Positions 1 to 8,859 are shown, numbered from the stretch's first letter. The stretch is 64,000 nt of DNA from Sphingomonas sp. PAMC 26621 (GCF_000251145.1 NZ_AIDW01000021.1:62001-126000), one strand, 5' to 3'. Translations and numbers: made by a program. The notes: generated from the sequence alone by a model not told the origin.

Positions 1-366
1 ATCGGTATTGGGGCATGCGGTGGCGGCGGCACCAACCGCTACGACGAATTGATGAGCCTCGCCCTCGATGTCGAACGACGCTCTGCAGGCGTTCACAACC
101 CGATCCAGGATCAACCGCAAGACATCGAGAGAACGCTCCCGGCAAACGAACTCGAGCGTCGCGCGTCCGGCCCGAGCGGCTTCTTCGAAACCGATTTCCG
201 AACGCAGGCGATCGTACAGATCATGCACCAAACCGTCCGCGCGACGACAACCGAGATAGCGGCGCAATTGCACGAAATTGGTGATCTCCACGAGACACAG
301 CATCTGCCACGGATGCTCGAGCGCCGGCACGACACCGTCGACAGCGTCGACAGTGGCCGATGACAT
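1..366 (-). CDS. Degenerate GGDEF-like domain protein, 5' part only (runs off left edge)
   Basis: An open frame of 122 codons starts at an ATG whose first base is 366 and reads leftward without a stop to base 1, so the gene is cut by the window edge. The translation holds VEITNFVQLRRYL followed by a helix with DGLVHDLYDRLRSEIG, then EFVCRERSLDVLRLILDRV and DIEGEAHQFVVAVGAA. This order resembles a diguanylate cyclase fold (strand, helix, strand, and the late 'SIGIA'-like strand), but the GG(D/E)EF signature is not recognisable; TLEFVCRE sits where it would be. If this reading is right it is a catalytically dead GGDEF, possibly followed by an EAL domain outside the window. GGGGA lies about 9 nt before the ATG. 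The family call rests on pattern only; the existence of the ORF is firmer than its name. Confidence 0.55.
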   Translation of the reverse strand, partial: MSSATVDAVDGVVPALEHPWQMLCLVEITNFVQLRRYLGCRRADGLVHDLYDRLRSEIGFEEAARAGRATLEFVCRERSLDVLRLILDRVVNACRASFDIEGEAHQFVVAVGAAATACPNTD

Positions 367-553
367 AGGTCCCCAGCAACCTTGTGCGACCCGACGCGAC
401 GAGGCGTCGCGATCACCCAAGGTCGCTGGATCGTTGCCGGTGTCGGGCGGCAGTGAGGGATGCGGAACGTGCGCCATCTGCGCAACCATATGCAGTGCGA
501 TTGAAGGAACAGTTAACCGCTTCCTGCCGCAGCGCGACCTCGACGCAAGGCGT

Positions 554-582
554 TTGCATTATGTTTAAGATTTCATTAATAA
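554..582 (+). promoter_or_regulatory. Sigma70-type promoter before a 17-codon ORF
   Basis: TTGCAT (554-559), a 17-nt spacer, then TAATAA (577-582) lie in a short AT-rich patch of an otherwise GC-rich intergenic region. A start point near 590 would give a leader of about 30 nt ahead of the small ORF at 621. The match was seen by eye only. Confidence 0.45.
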
Positions 583-620
583 TTTGCCGTGCTCGACTGA
601 GCGCATAACGGAGGAAAGTC

Positions 621-674
621 ATGATCACGTTCATCATCGGTCTCATCTACGGCGAACTCACGCGCCCCTGGTAA
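621..674 (+). CDS. Possible 17-aa hydrophobic small protein
   Basis: The reading frame MITFIIGLIYGELTRPW is preceded by GGAGGAAA (610-617) at ideal spacing and by a promoter-like pair at 554-582. The N-terminal half is hydrophobic enough to sit in a membrane. A 7-bp stem (708-714 with 720-726) follows the stop but has no T-run. It sits alone in the roughly 520-bp gap between the GGDEF-like gene and argE, in which I saw no other gene. It may be a real microprotein, a leader peptide, or chance. Confidence 0.4.
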   Translation: MITFIIGLIYGELTRPW

Positions 675-888
675 ATTCAGTTCGGTCGGTCCGGAGCTGC
701 GTACTTACGATCAGCGTCACTGATCGCGCTGCGGCGACGGACCGACATTCAAGATGAATATCACGACTGATTAACGATCATAATCGAGCTCCACTAACCT
801 GCTGCGCTTTCAACGGCATTACCGCCGAAACCGGTTTTTCTGATTACTTTGACCGTCTTGGCCAACTTTCAGACGCGTTTTCTTTCGT

Positions 889-2076
889 TTACCCCAACGT
901 TTCCCCCAACCGCCGCATAAACGCCGCGCCGCGCTCGATCTGCGCGAGATCGATGAATTCATCCGCCTGGTGCGCCTGCTCGATCGAGCCCGGCCCGCAG
1001 ATGATCGTCGAGAACCCTGCCCGCTGAAACTGTCCCGCCTCCGCCGCATAGGCTGCGGCCCGGGTCGGGCCGTTGTCCCCGGCCAGCCGCCGCGCCAGCA
1101 CTTCCGCCGCGCCATCCCGCTCCGGCGCGAACGACGGAGTCGCCGAACGGCGAATCACCGACACCCCGGCATCCGCGAATTGCGCCTGCGCCGTGCGGTG
1201 AGCCGTTGCGCACGCGTCCAGAAATGGGACGATGATCGTGTCGGGATCCTGCCCCGGCGGCGTCCGCAGATCGAAGCTGAACGTGCATTCGCGCGCGAGG
1301 ATGTTGACCGCGGTTCCACCGTTGATCAGCCCGATCGTCAGCGTCGCGTGCGGCGGATGATAAGGCGAGTCCGGGTCGCCGTGCCGCGCCAGGTCCTCGC
1401 CGATCTGCCGCAGCCGTTCCATCAGACCGACGGCGATCATATTGGCGGAAAGACCGAGATGAGTTAGGCTCGAATGCGCTTCATGCCCGGTCACGGTGAC
1501 GCGCCAGGTCGAGATCCCCTTGTGCCCGCTGACCACCTCCATGCTGGTCGGTTCGCCGACGATCACCGCGAGCGGCGCGGGCAGATTGGTCACGAGCTTC
1601 TCGATCATCGACGGGGCCCCGATACAGCCGACTTCCTCGTCATAGGAGAAAGCGAGGTGGATCGGCCGCGCGCTGGTCCCCCGTGCGAACCCGGGGACCG
1701 ATGCCAGCGCGAGCGCGAGGAAGCCCTTCATGTCGCAGGTCCCGCGCCCGTACAGCCGCTCGCCCCGCCGGGTAAGCACGAACGGGTCGCTGCTCCACGC
1801 CTGCCCGTCGACCGGCACGACATCGGTATGCCCGGACAGGACGACCCCGCCCGCGACCGCCGGGCCGATGGTCGCATAGAGGTTGGCCTTGGTCCCCTCC
1901 GCATTCGCGACCCGACGACTGATCACGCCATGCCCGGCAAGGAAGGCTTCGACGTACTCGATCAGACGCAGGTTCGAATCCCGCGAGGTCGTGTCGAAAC
2001 CGATCAACGCCTCGAGATGAGTCAGCGCGGCGGAACGGAGCTGGTCGGTCGTATCCATGTCCTTGGTTCTAGGCAT
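889..2076 (-). CDS. argE: Acetylornithine deacetylase, M20 family
   Basis: Predicted to hydrolyse N2-acetyl-L-ornithine to ornithine and acetate in arginine biosynthesis, in the cytoplasm with two bound metal ions. The 395-aa frame shows the M20 metal site: HTDVVPVDG (His ligand and its paired Asp), the general base and ligand in YDEEVGCIGA, and GEPTSMEVVSGHKG before the dimerisation domain. Length fits the ArgE/DapE family, and IGFDTTSRDSN and the GEPT motif favour ArgE over DapE. A second ATG at 2058 is possible; neither start has a strong ribosome site. No other arginine genes are near. It is the last gene on this strand before a 3' gap and is separated from the upstream efflux operon by about 20 bp. 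Confidence 0.85.
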   Translation of the reverse strand: MPRTKDMDTTDQLRSAALTHLEALIGFDTTSRDSNLRLIEYVEAFLAGHGVISRRVANAEGTKANLYATIGPAVAGGVVLSGHTDVVPVDGQAWSSDPFVLTRRGERLYGRGTCDMKGFLALALASVPGFARGTSARPIHLAFSYDEEVGCIGAPSMIEKLVTNLPAPLAVIVGEPTSMEVVSGHKGISTWRVTVTGHEAHSSLTHLGLSANMIAVGLMERLRQIGEDLARHGDPDSPYHPPHATLTIGLINGGTAVNILARECTFSFDLRTPPGQDPDTIIVPFLDACATAHRTAQAQFADAGVSVIRRSATPSFAPERDGAAEVLARRLAGDNGPTRAAAYAAEAGQFQRAGFSTIICGPGSIEQAHQADEFIDLAQIERGAAFMRRLGETLG

Positions 2077-2095
2077 GGATTAACCATCTTGCCAA

Positions 2096-3595
2096 TCATC
2101 CCGTAGGGTTTCGTGCAGGTTCTTCCCACCCGCCGCCGATGGCCTTGAACAAAGCGGCGGTATCCTGCCGCAATTGCGCGTTGCTCGCGGCAAGCTGCTC
2201 GCGCGCGGTCAGCACGCTGACCTGCGCATCGAGCAGCGACGTCTGCGTGACGAAGCCGGTGCGATATTGCGCCTCGACCGAGCGCGCGGTGGTCTGCGCA
2301 TCCGCGACCGAGCGCTGCAACGCGGCGTTGCGCGCGCGTTCGGCGTCGAGCCGGGCGAGCGGATCCTCGACGTCGCGCAACGCCCCCAGCACCGTCGTGC
2401 GATATTGCAGATACGCCTGTTCGCAGTCTTCCTTGCGGATTCCGATCGTCGCCTTGCGCCGCCCCCAGTCGAGCAACGGGAATTGCACCGCGCTCGTTCC
2501 GGTCAACTGCAGGCTATTCCCGGTGAACAGCGTGGCGAGTGAGGTCGAGAGCAATTGCGCGACCCCGGTCAGGTTGAACTTCGGATACAGGTCCGCGACC
2601 GCGACGCCGATGTCGGCGGTCGACGCCGCAAGCTGCCGCTCCGCCGCGCGCACGTCCGGGCGACGCCGCAACAGGTCCGACGGGAGGCCGGCGGGGACCA
2701 CTGGCAGCGCGATGAGCGGCACACCCGGGCGCATCAATTCGCCGTCGAGCGTCTCCGGCTCGACCCCGAGCAGGATGCCGAGCGCGTGGATCCGCACCCG
2801 CACGTCGGCGCGGATCGGCTCAAGCCGCGCCTGCGTGCTGGTGATCGACCCGCGCTGGCGCGTAACGTCGATCGACGGGACCAGCCCGACGCGCGCGATA
2901 TTGCCCGCGATGTCGAGCGAGCGCTGTTGCGAGACCAGTTCGCCCTGGATGACGGCAATCTGCTCCTGATCGAGCCGCAACGCGAAATAGGCCTGCGCGA
3001 CCTCGGCGGCGAGCGTCACCGCGGCGTCGCGCCGGGTCCATTCCGCCGCCTCGACCCGCGCGCCCGCCGCCTGCACCCCGCGCCGGCCGCCGCCGAACAG
3101 GTCGAGTTCCCAGCTCGCATCGAAGCCTGCGGAGAAGGTCGTGATCCCGCTCCCCGGCAGGGCGAAGCCGCTGCTGCCACCCGTGCCACCCCCGGCGCCA
3201 CCGCTGCTCCCGCCGGAAAAGGCCTGCGCGATTGACGCGAGCCCGGCGTTCTTGCTGAACTCGATGTGGGTGACATTGCCCGTCGCATCGACGGTCGGCT
3301 TGCCGACGGTGCGCGCCGCGACTTCCTGCAACCGCGCCTGCCGCACCCGCGACGCCGCGATCGCGATGTCGGGGCTGTCCTTCAGCGCGCGCTCGACCAG
3401 CGAATCGAGCTGCGGGTCACCGAACGCCGACCACCAGCGCGCCGGATCGACCTGTGCCCCCGGCGCGGGTGCCGGCTGGCGCTCCACAAAGGCGGGCGGG
3501 ACCGCGAGCCTGGGCGCGGTATAGTTCGGTCCGACGGTACAGCCAGCCAGCAGCGTGCTGCCGAGCAGGGCAACGGATAAGAGCGAGCGGGTCAA
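2096..3595 (-). CDS. NodT-family outer-membrane efflux lipoprotein (TolC-like)
   Basis: Outer-membrane channel of a tripartite drug efflux pump. The 499-aa product begins with a lipoprotein signal ending LLAGC, so the mature protein would be acylated at Cys19, followed by TVGPNYTAP, typical of NodT/OprM-type proteins. Two outer-membrane efflux repeats fill the rest, with long helical stretches such as SDLLRRRPDVRAAERQLAA. The start is a TTG overlapping the stop of the MFS gene as TTGA; it is chosen because no later Met would keep the signal peptide. A Gly/Ser-rich insert (around residues 135-150) lies in the first repeat. It is the last gene of the TetR-EmrA-EmrB-OMF operon. Confidence 0.88.
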   Translation of the reverse strand: MTRSLLSVALLGSTLLAGCTVGPNYTAPRLAVPPAFVERQPAPAPGAQVDPARWWSAFGDPQLDSLVERALKDSPDIAIAASRVRQARLQEVAARTVGKPTVDATGNVTHIEFSKNAGLASIAQAFSGGSSGGAGGGTGGSSGFALPGSGITTFSAGFDASWELDLFGGGRRGVQAAGARVEAAEWTRRDAAVTLAAEVAQAYFALRLDQEQIAVIQGELVSQQRSLDIAGNIARVGLVPSIDVTRQRGSITSTQARLEPIRADVRVRIHALGILLGVEPETLDGELMRPGVPLIALPVVPAGLPSDLLRRRPDVRAAERQLAASTADIGVAVADLYPKFNLTGVAQLLSTSLATLFTGNSLQLTGTSAVQFPLLDWGRRKATIGIRKEDCEQAYLQYRTTVLGALRDVEDPLARLDAERARNAALQRSVADAQTTARSVEAQYRTGFVTQTSLLDAQVSVLTAREQLAASNAQLRQDTAALFKAIGGGWEEPARNPTG

Positions 3596-5190
3596 TGGGC
3601 CATGCCTCCACCGCCACCGGACTTGCCGGAGCGCATCAGGAATACGAGTGGTGCCACCACGAGCACCACGATCATCAGCGAACGGAACACGTCGAGGAAC
3701 GCGAGCATCGACGCCTGCCGCTGCACCGTCTGGTACAGGACGGCGAGCGAGGTCGTTGCGGGATCACCCTGCCCGCCGAACGCGCCCTGCGCCTTCGCGA
3801 TCCAATCGGTGTAATTGGGGTCGATCGGGCTGAGCTTCTCGACCAGTTCGGACTGGTGCCGCTGCTGCGCCGAGGCGAGCAGAGTCTGTGCGGTCGAGAT
3901 GCCTATCGACCCGCCGAGGTTGCGCGCGACGTTGAGCAGGCTCGACGCCTGCGCGGTCTTGTTCTGCGGCAGGCCGACATAGGCGACCGCGTTGATCGGC
4001 ACGAACAGGAACGGCAGCGCCATTGCCTGGAACAGCCGCGCGATCGCGGCATCCTGGAACGAGATGTCCGCACTGAGGTGAGTCATGTTCCACAGCGCGA
4101 ACGCCTGGACCAGCAATGCGGGGAACAGCAGCAGCCGCACGTCGACCACCCCGGACAGGCGCCCCGCGAACGGCACCGCGACCAGCGTCGCGATCCCGCC
4201 GAAGGTCAGCGCGAGACCCGCCTGGAACGAGGTATAGCCAAGCACCTGCTGGAGCATCTGCGGAATGAGCTGAGTCGTCCCGAACAGGATCATGCCAGTG
4301 ACGCCCATGATCAGCAGCGTCAGCGAGAAATTGCGGCTCTTGAGCAGCTTGAGATCGACCACTGGGTCATCGTGGTTGAGTTCCCAGAACGCCAGCGCGG
4401 TCAGCGCGACGAACGAGATGCCCGCGGTCATGATGATGAAGCTGCTCGCGAACCAGTCCTCGCGCTCGCCGCGATCGAGCGTCAGTTCGAAGAAGCCGAG
4501 ACCGAGCGCGATCAGGATGATGCCGATGTAATCGACCCGGATCCCGCGCTTGAGCAGCTTCTTGCGGTCGTTCTTGATCGCCGCCGGCTCGTCGACGAAG
4601 ATGTTGACGAGGAACAGCGACGCGATGCCGATCGGCACGTTGATCAGGAAGACCCAGTGCCAGCTCGAATTCTCGGTGATGTAGCCCCCGAGCGTCGGCC
4701 CGAGCACGGGCCCGACGACGACGACGATCGCAAAGGCGGCGAACGCCATCCCGCGTTGTTTGGGGGGAAAGGTGTCAGCGAGGATCGATTGCTCGACCGG
4801 CGCGAGCCCGCCGCCGCCGATCCCCTGCAGCACGCGCGCGATGACGAGCGTCGACAGGTTGGGCGCGAGCCCGCACATCAGCGAGGCGATCGTGAACAGC
4901 CCGATCGACAGCAGGAAATAGCGTTTGCGACCGATCACGTCGGACAACCAGCCGCTGATCGGAATGACGATCGCGTTGGCGACGAGGTAGCTGGTCAGCA
5001 CCCACGTCGCCTGGTCGTTCGAGACCGACAGGCCGCCCGCGATATGATCGAGCGCAACGTTGGCGATCGAGGTATCGAGCACCTCCATGAAGGTCGGGAT
5101 ACTGATGATCGCGACGATCAGCCACGGGCTGAAACTGCCCGCGCCGGACCGGGACGGATCCCAACCGTCCTGCGCCTTGGCGCTCGCCAC
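3592..5190 (-). CDS. emrB: DHA2 family drug:H+ antiporter, EmrB/QacA type
   Basis: Inner-membrane major facilitator of 532 aa with the 14 membrane segments expected for DHA2 proteins. Near the N-terminus it has FMEVLDTSIANVALDHIAG, matching the DHA2 signature in helix 1, and GWLSDVIGRKRYFLLS is the conserved loop 2-3 motif. A GTG start at 5190 lies 1 nt after the emrA stop and is the only start that fits the fold. With the HlyD adaptor and the outer-membrane lipoprotein it forms a complete three-part exporter. The substrate cannot be told from sequence; hydrophobic drugs or uncouplers are usual for the family. Confidence 0.9.
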   Translation of the reverse strand: MASAKAQDGWDPSRSGAGSFSPWLIVAIISIPTFMEVLDTSIANVALDHIAGGLSVSNDQATWVLTSYLVANAIVIPISGWLSDVIGRKRYFLLSIGLFTIASLMCGLAPNLSTLVIARVLQGIGGGGLAPVEQSILADTFPPKQRGMAFAAFAIVVVVGPVLGPTLGGYITENSSWHWVFLINVPIGIASLFLVNIFVDEPAAIKNDRKKLLKRGIRVDYIGIILIALGLGFFELTLDRGEREDWFASSFIIMTAGISFVALTALAFWELNHDDPVVDLKLLKSRNFSLTLLIMGVTGMILFGTTQLIPQMLQQVLGYTSFQAGLALTFGGIATLVAVPFAGRLSGVVDVRLLLFPALLVQAFALWNMTHLSADISFQDAAIARLFQAMALPFLFVPINAVAYVGLPQNKTAQASSLLNVARNLGGSIGISTAQTLLASAQQRHQSELVEKLSPIDPNYTDWIAKAQGAFGGQGDPATTSLAVLYQTVQRQASMLAFLDVFRSLMIVVLVVAPLVFLMRSGKSGGGGGMAH

Positions 5191-5191
5191 C

Positions 5192-6430
5192 TCAGCGCAC
5201 CTTGACGGTGGGGACGACCGACATGCCCGGGCCGAGCGGATATCTGCGCGGGTCGGGGCCGTTCTTCGCGTCGAATTCGATCCGGACCGGAACGCGCTGG
5301 ACGACCTTGACGTAATTGCCCGTCGCGTTCTGCGGCGGCAGCAAGGCGAACGCCTGGCCCGCCCCGCGCTGGACCGAATCGACGTGGCCGAGGAACTTCA
5401 CGTCCGGATAGGCATCGACCTTGATCTCGACGGTCTGCCCGATCTTCATGTCGCGCAGCTGCGTTTCCTTGAAGTTGGCGGTGATCCAGACATGGTCCGG
5501 GACGATCGCGAGCAATTGCGTGCCCGGCCCGACATAGGAACCGACGTTGACCGAGCGGTTGACGACCTGCCCCGACACCGGCGCGACGAGGCGATTGTCA
5601 CCAAGCGTGATGCTCGCCTGCTGCACCGATGCCTTGCGCGCTTCGATCACGGCCTGCGCCGCCGTGACCTGCCGACGCGCGACGAGGATGTTCGCGTCCG
5701 CACTGTCGATCTGCTGACGCGCCGCGGCGGCGTCGGCGGCAGTCGAACGCGCGGTGGCGCGCGCGGCGTCGAGCTGTTGCCCGGCGACCGCGGACGGATC
5801 GATCCGCAGCAGCGCTTCGTAGCGCGCGAGGTCCTGCCGCGCCTTGGCGGCGGTGGCAAGCGGCGCACGGGCCTGCGCGACCGCTTGCGCGCGGTTCGCC
5901 TGCGCCGCGGCGACCTGCGCGCGGTTCTGTTCGACCTGCGCTTCGGCCTGCTTCACGTTCGCCTGCGCCTCGGCGACCTGCGCGCCGGTGCTCGACGCCT
6001 CGATCACGGCGAGCAGGCGGCCTGCCTCGACATGCCGGTTGTCGACATCCGCGACCGACTTGAGCGTCCCCGCCACCTTCGGCGCGAGCCGGACGATATG
6101 CGTGTCGACGAACGCATCGTCGGTCGATTCATATTGCCGCGCATCGAGATAATAGAGCGTCCCGCCGATCGCGACGACCGCCACGACCACGATCAGGATG
6201 ATCCAGAACAGCGGCTTCTTGAAGATCGACGGCTTCTTTGGCTTGGAGTCCCCCCCGTCATCGGAATCGTCGTCATCGGAATCGCCGTTATCGGAATCGT
6301 CGCCGTCCGAATCGTTCTTTTTCGATTCATCGTCCTGCTGTTTGCCGTGCGAGTCCTGCTGGTCGGACTTGTGCTTCGCCTCCTCGGGCTTTGCATCGTC
6401 CTGCTTGGCGGCGTTGGGGTCGTCGCTCAT
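5192..6430 (-). CDS. emrA: HlyD-family periplasmic adaptor, EmrA type, with acidic N-terminal tail
   Basis: Membrane-fusion subunit (412 aa) linking the EmrB transporter to the outer-membrane channel. One membrane segment (about residues 78-98) is followed by the biotinyl-lipoyl half VAGTLKSVADVDNRHVEAG, a long Ala/Gln-rich coiled-coil hairpin, the second lipoyl half LVAPVSGQVVNRSVNVGSYV, and a beta-barrel. The cytoplasmic tail before the membrane segment is unusually long (about 75 aa) and almost entirely Asp, Ser, Lys and Gln, with runs such as DSDDDDSDDGGDS. Its stop overlaps nothing downstream; its ATG overlaps the TetR gene's stop as ATGA. Confidence 0.9.
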   Translation of the reverse strand: MSDDPNAAKQDDAKPEEAKHKSDQQDSHGKQQDDESKKNDSDGDDSDNGDSDDDDSDDGGDSKPKKPSIFKKPLFWIILIVVVAVVAIGGTLYYLDARQYESTDDAFVDTHIVRLAPKVAGTLKSVADVDNRHVEAGRLLAVIEASSTGAQVAEAQANVKQAEAQVEQNRAQVAAAQANRAQAVAQARAPLATAAKARQDLARYEALLRIDPSAVAGQQLDAARATARSTAADAAAARQQIDSADANILVARRQVTAAQAVIEARKASVQQASITLGDNRLVAPVSGQVVNRSVNVGSYVGPGTQLLAIVPDHVWITANFKETQLRDMKIGQTVEIKVDAYPDVKFLGHVDSVQRGAGQAFALLPPQNATGNYVKVVQRVPVRIEFDAKNGPDPRRYPLGPGMSVVPTVKVR

Positions 6431-7065
6431 GGAAGCTCCTGTCGTTCGGCGATCATGCGGTCGAGAATGGCGTCGGCGTTGGCACCGATCCGCGCGGCAA
6501 GCGCGGACAATGCCTCGGAATCCAGATCCTTGCGGCGGAGCAGCTTGAGCACGGTCGCGCGCGACGCGCGCAGCGTGACGACCTGCCCCATCAGCGTGAC
6601 GACCGCGACCTCGCTCGCGAAAGCGTCGCGGCGACCGGTCGCGATGCAGACGAGCTGCACCATTGTCTCGAGCACCTTGCCCATCAGCCCGCCGTAGATG
6701 CGATCGAACGCTTCGGTCGGCTCCATCTGCTCACGGACGACGAACAGCGAGAACGCACTGCTTTTCTGCGTGCCCATCGTGTCGATGAAGCGCGCGAGGA
6801 TCTGGTGGATCGCGGCGCGCGCGTCGTCCGGGGTCATATCCGCCGTCACGCCGCCGTCGCGCAGCGCGGGTGCCATATGGTCGCCGATCTGACCGGCGAT
6901 ATAGTCCGCCGCCGCCAGATACAGGCCTTCCTTGCCGCCGTAATGATAGGTGATCGACGACATCGCGGTCCCCGCCGCCTTGGCGATCCCGCGCGTGCTC
7001 GCGCCTTCGAGGCCCTTGGCCCCGAATTCGGCGATGGCAATGTCGAGGAGTCGTTGCTGCAACAC
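6427..7065 (-). CDS. TetR-family regulator (CecR/YbiH-like) of the efflux operon
   Basis: A 212-aa one-component repressor and the first gene of the operon. The N-terminal helix-turn-helix reads LDIAIAEFGAKGLEGASTRG...YHYGGKEGLY, typical of TetR; the C-terminal part resembles the CecR (DUF1956) ligand domain. The start is GTG at 7065 with AAAGG 7 nt upstream. A perfect 16-bp palindrome lies just upstream of that ribosome site, so autoregulation of the whole emrAB operon is a reasonable inference. Confidence 0.85.
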   Translation of the reverse strand: MLQQRLLDIAIAEFGAKGLEGASTRGIAKAAGTAMSSITYHYGGKEGLYLAAADYIAGQIGDHMAPALRDGGVTADMTPDDARAAIHQILARFIDTMGTQKSSAFSLFVVREQMEPTEAFDRIYGGLMGKVLETMVQLVCIATGRRDAFASEVAVVTLMGQVVTLRASRATVLKLLRRKDLDSEALSALAARIGANADAILDRMIAERQELP

Positions 7066-7077
7066 AGCGCGCCTTTA

Positions 7078-7093
7078 GTTCGTTCGAACGAAC
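7078..7093. promoter_or_regulatory. Palindromic operator, probably for the adjacent TetR regulator
   Basis: GTTCGTTCGAACGAAC is a perfect 16-bp palindrome ending 12 bp before the GTG start of the tetR-type gene. Size, symmetry and position fit a TetR-dimer operator. Binding is inferred, not shown. Confidence 0.65.
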
Positions 7094-7179
7094 ACGGCAA
7101 GTTGCAATGCAGCAATGGTCGAGAAACATTCGAAACGGGCGTGGGTTCCGGGTTGAGGGCCCGCGCTCCCGTCCTCCCG

Positions 7180-7282
7180 CTTCCCCGGCGAAGGCCGGAC
7201 CGCAAGAGTGGTCGGGTCGTTGACGGACAGTGCGCGCGCTATGGAAGCCTGTCCGCTTGGGCCCCGGCCTTCGCCGGGGAAG
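7180..7282. repeat. Paired inverted repeat, family A (CTTCCCCGGCGAAGGCCGG)
   Basis: Two oppositely oriented copies lie at 7180-7198 and 7258-7282, the second reading TGGGCCCCGGCCTTCGCCGG and onward. The same pair occurs at 21903-22007 and 43400-43505. Each unit is itself nearly palindromic (CCGGCGAAGGCCGG), like REP/BIME elements. It fills the gap between the TetR regulator and the monooxygenase. Confidence 0.8.
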
Positions 7283-7294
7283 TGAACGGAAAAG

Positions 7295-8797
7295 CTACGC
7301 CGCCACCGCATCCTTGCGCTTCGCGGTCACCCGCCCCGGCGCGGGATTCGAGAATTCCATCCCGTCATCCACCGACCCGTATTTCAGCGCCAGCAGATCG
7401 CGCGCGTAATTCTGGTGCACCCGCCACGGCGCCTTGCTCCCCTGCTTGGGGAATTTCGCCATCGCGCGCGTGACATAGCCCGAGGTGAAATCGAGGAACG
7501 GCGCGGGCGCGAGATCCGCCCCGCCGACGCGCGGCGTCGCCTGCCGCAGCCCGCGCTTCTTCATCGTGTTGAGCAGGCGGCAGACATAACCGCACGTCAG
7601 GTCCGCCTTCAACGTCCACGACGCGTTGGTGTACCCGAATGACGACGCCATGTTGGGGACGTCGCTGTACATCATGCCCTTGTAGTTGAACGTATCGGTC
7701 AGATCGACCGGTACCCCGTCGACACTGAACGCAACGTCGCTGAGCAATTGCAGCTCGAGCCCCGTCGCGGTGACGACGACATCGGCGGGAAGCTCCGCCC
7801 CCGATTCGAGAACGAGCCCGTCGCGGGTGAAGCGCGCGATCCGGTCGGTCACGACCGAGGCACGCTGCGTCTTGATCGCCTCGAACAGATCCGCGTCGGG
7901 AACCAGGCACAGCCGCTGGTCCCACGGATTGTAGTTGGGGGTGAAATGGGTCGCGACGTCATAGTCGGCGCCGAGCTGGTCGCGCACCATGCCGATCAGC
8001 CGCTCCTTGGTCTGCGCAGGCCGCTTCCTCGCGAGATTGAAGAACAGCATCCCGAGCAAAACGTTGCGCCACCGCACGAGACCGTACGCCAGTTTCGCGG
8101 GCAGCTTGCGCCGCAGCCAGTTGGCGGCGGCATCTTCCGCCGGGCGCGACACGACATAGGTGGGCGAGCGCTGGAGCATCGTCACGTGCGCGGCGGTGTC
8201 CGCCATCGCGGGGACGAGCGTGACCGCGGTCGCGCCGCTGCCGATGACGACGACTTCCTTCCCCGCATAATCGAGATCGCCGGGCCAGAATTGCGGATGT
8301 ACGATCCGCCCCGCAAAGTCCGCGGTGCCCGGCCATTCGGGCGTGTGCCCCTGTGCGTAATTATAATAGCCGCTGCACATGAACAGGAAAGCGCAGGTGA
8401 ACACGACCGGCCCGCCGGGCCCGTCCGCCTCGACCCGCCAGCACGCATCGGGCGTAGACCAGGCGGCGCGCTTCGCGTGATGGCCGAAGCGGATATGCCG
8501 GTCGATCCCGAAGTCGCGCGCGGTCTCGGTCACATAGCGCAGGATCGACGGGCCGTCGGCGATCGCCTTGGCCTCGGTCCACGGCCGGAACGAATAGCCG
8601 AGCGTATACATGTCCGAATCAGACCGGATGCCGGGATAGCGAAACAGGTCCCACGTCCCGCCAAGCTGCGGCCGCCCCTCCAGAATGACGTAGGTACGAT
8701 CCGGGCTCTGCGTCTGCAGATGATAGCCCGCGCCGATACCGGATATTCCGGCACCGACCACGACCACATCGAAATGCTCAGGTTTACGCTCTGACAT
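7295..8797 (-). CDS. Flavin monooxygenase, Baeyer-Villiger type
   Basis: A 500-aa FAD/NADPH enzyme likely to insert oxygen into a ketone or oxidise a heteroatom. The FAD-binding GAGISGIG lies near the N-terminus, the NADPH-binding GSGATAVT near residue 195, and between them FAGRIVHPQFW matches the Baeyer-Villiger fingerprint FxGxxxHxxxW. The start at ATG 8797 has GGAGAG 5 nt upstream; an in-frame GTG two codons earlier has no ribosome site. It is monocistronic, flanked by a repeat pair and the tam genes. The substrate is unknown. Confidence 0.85.
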   Translation of the reverse strand: MSERKPEHFDVVVVGAGISGIGAGYHLQTQSPDRTYVILEGRPQLGGTWDLFRYPGIRSDSDMYTLGYSFRPWTEAKAIADGPSILRYVTETARDFGIDRHIRFGHHAKRAAWSTPDACWRVEADGPGGPVVFTCAFLFMCSGYYNYAQGHTPEWPGTADFAGRIVHPQFWPGDLDYAGKEVVVIGSGATAVTLVPAMADTAAHVTMLQRSPTYVVSRPAEDAAANWLRRKLPAKLAYGLVRWRNVLLGMLFFNLARKRPAQTKERLIGMVRDQLGADYDVATHFTPNYNPWDQRLCLVPDADLFEAIKTQRASVVTDRIARFTRDGLVLESGAELPADVVVTATGLELQLLSDVAFSVDGVPVDLTDTFNYKGMMYSDVPNMASSFGYTNASWTLKADLTCGYVCRLLNTMKKRGLRQATPRVGGADLAPAPFLDFTSGYVTRAMAKFPKQGSKAPWRVHQNYARDLLALKYGSVDDGMEFSNPAPGRVTAKRKDAVAA

Positions 8798-8859
8798 AGC
8801 CACTCTCCGAGGATACCCGATATTCGATTTCGGGCTCCTCGGAAAGCGTTAGGTTGCGA

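Noticed and set aside
1971..1983. GGTTCGAATCC, the T-loop motif of a tRNA
   Set aside because: It lies inside the argE coding frame (encodes part of the ArgE protein) and no acceptor, D or anticodon stems fit around it.
3454..5205. Long open frame on the strand opposite emrB
   Set aside because: Arg/Asp-rich shadow of the MFS gene; the opposite-strand product has clear membrane helices and family motifs.
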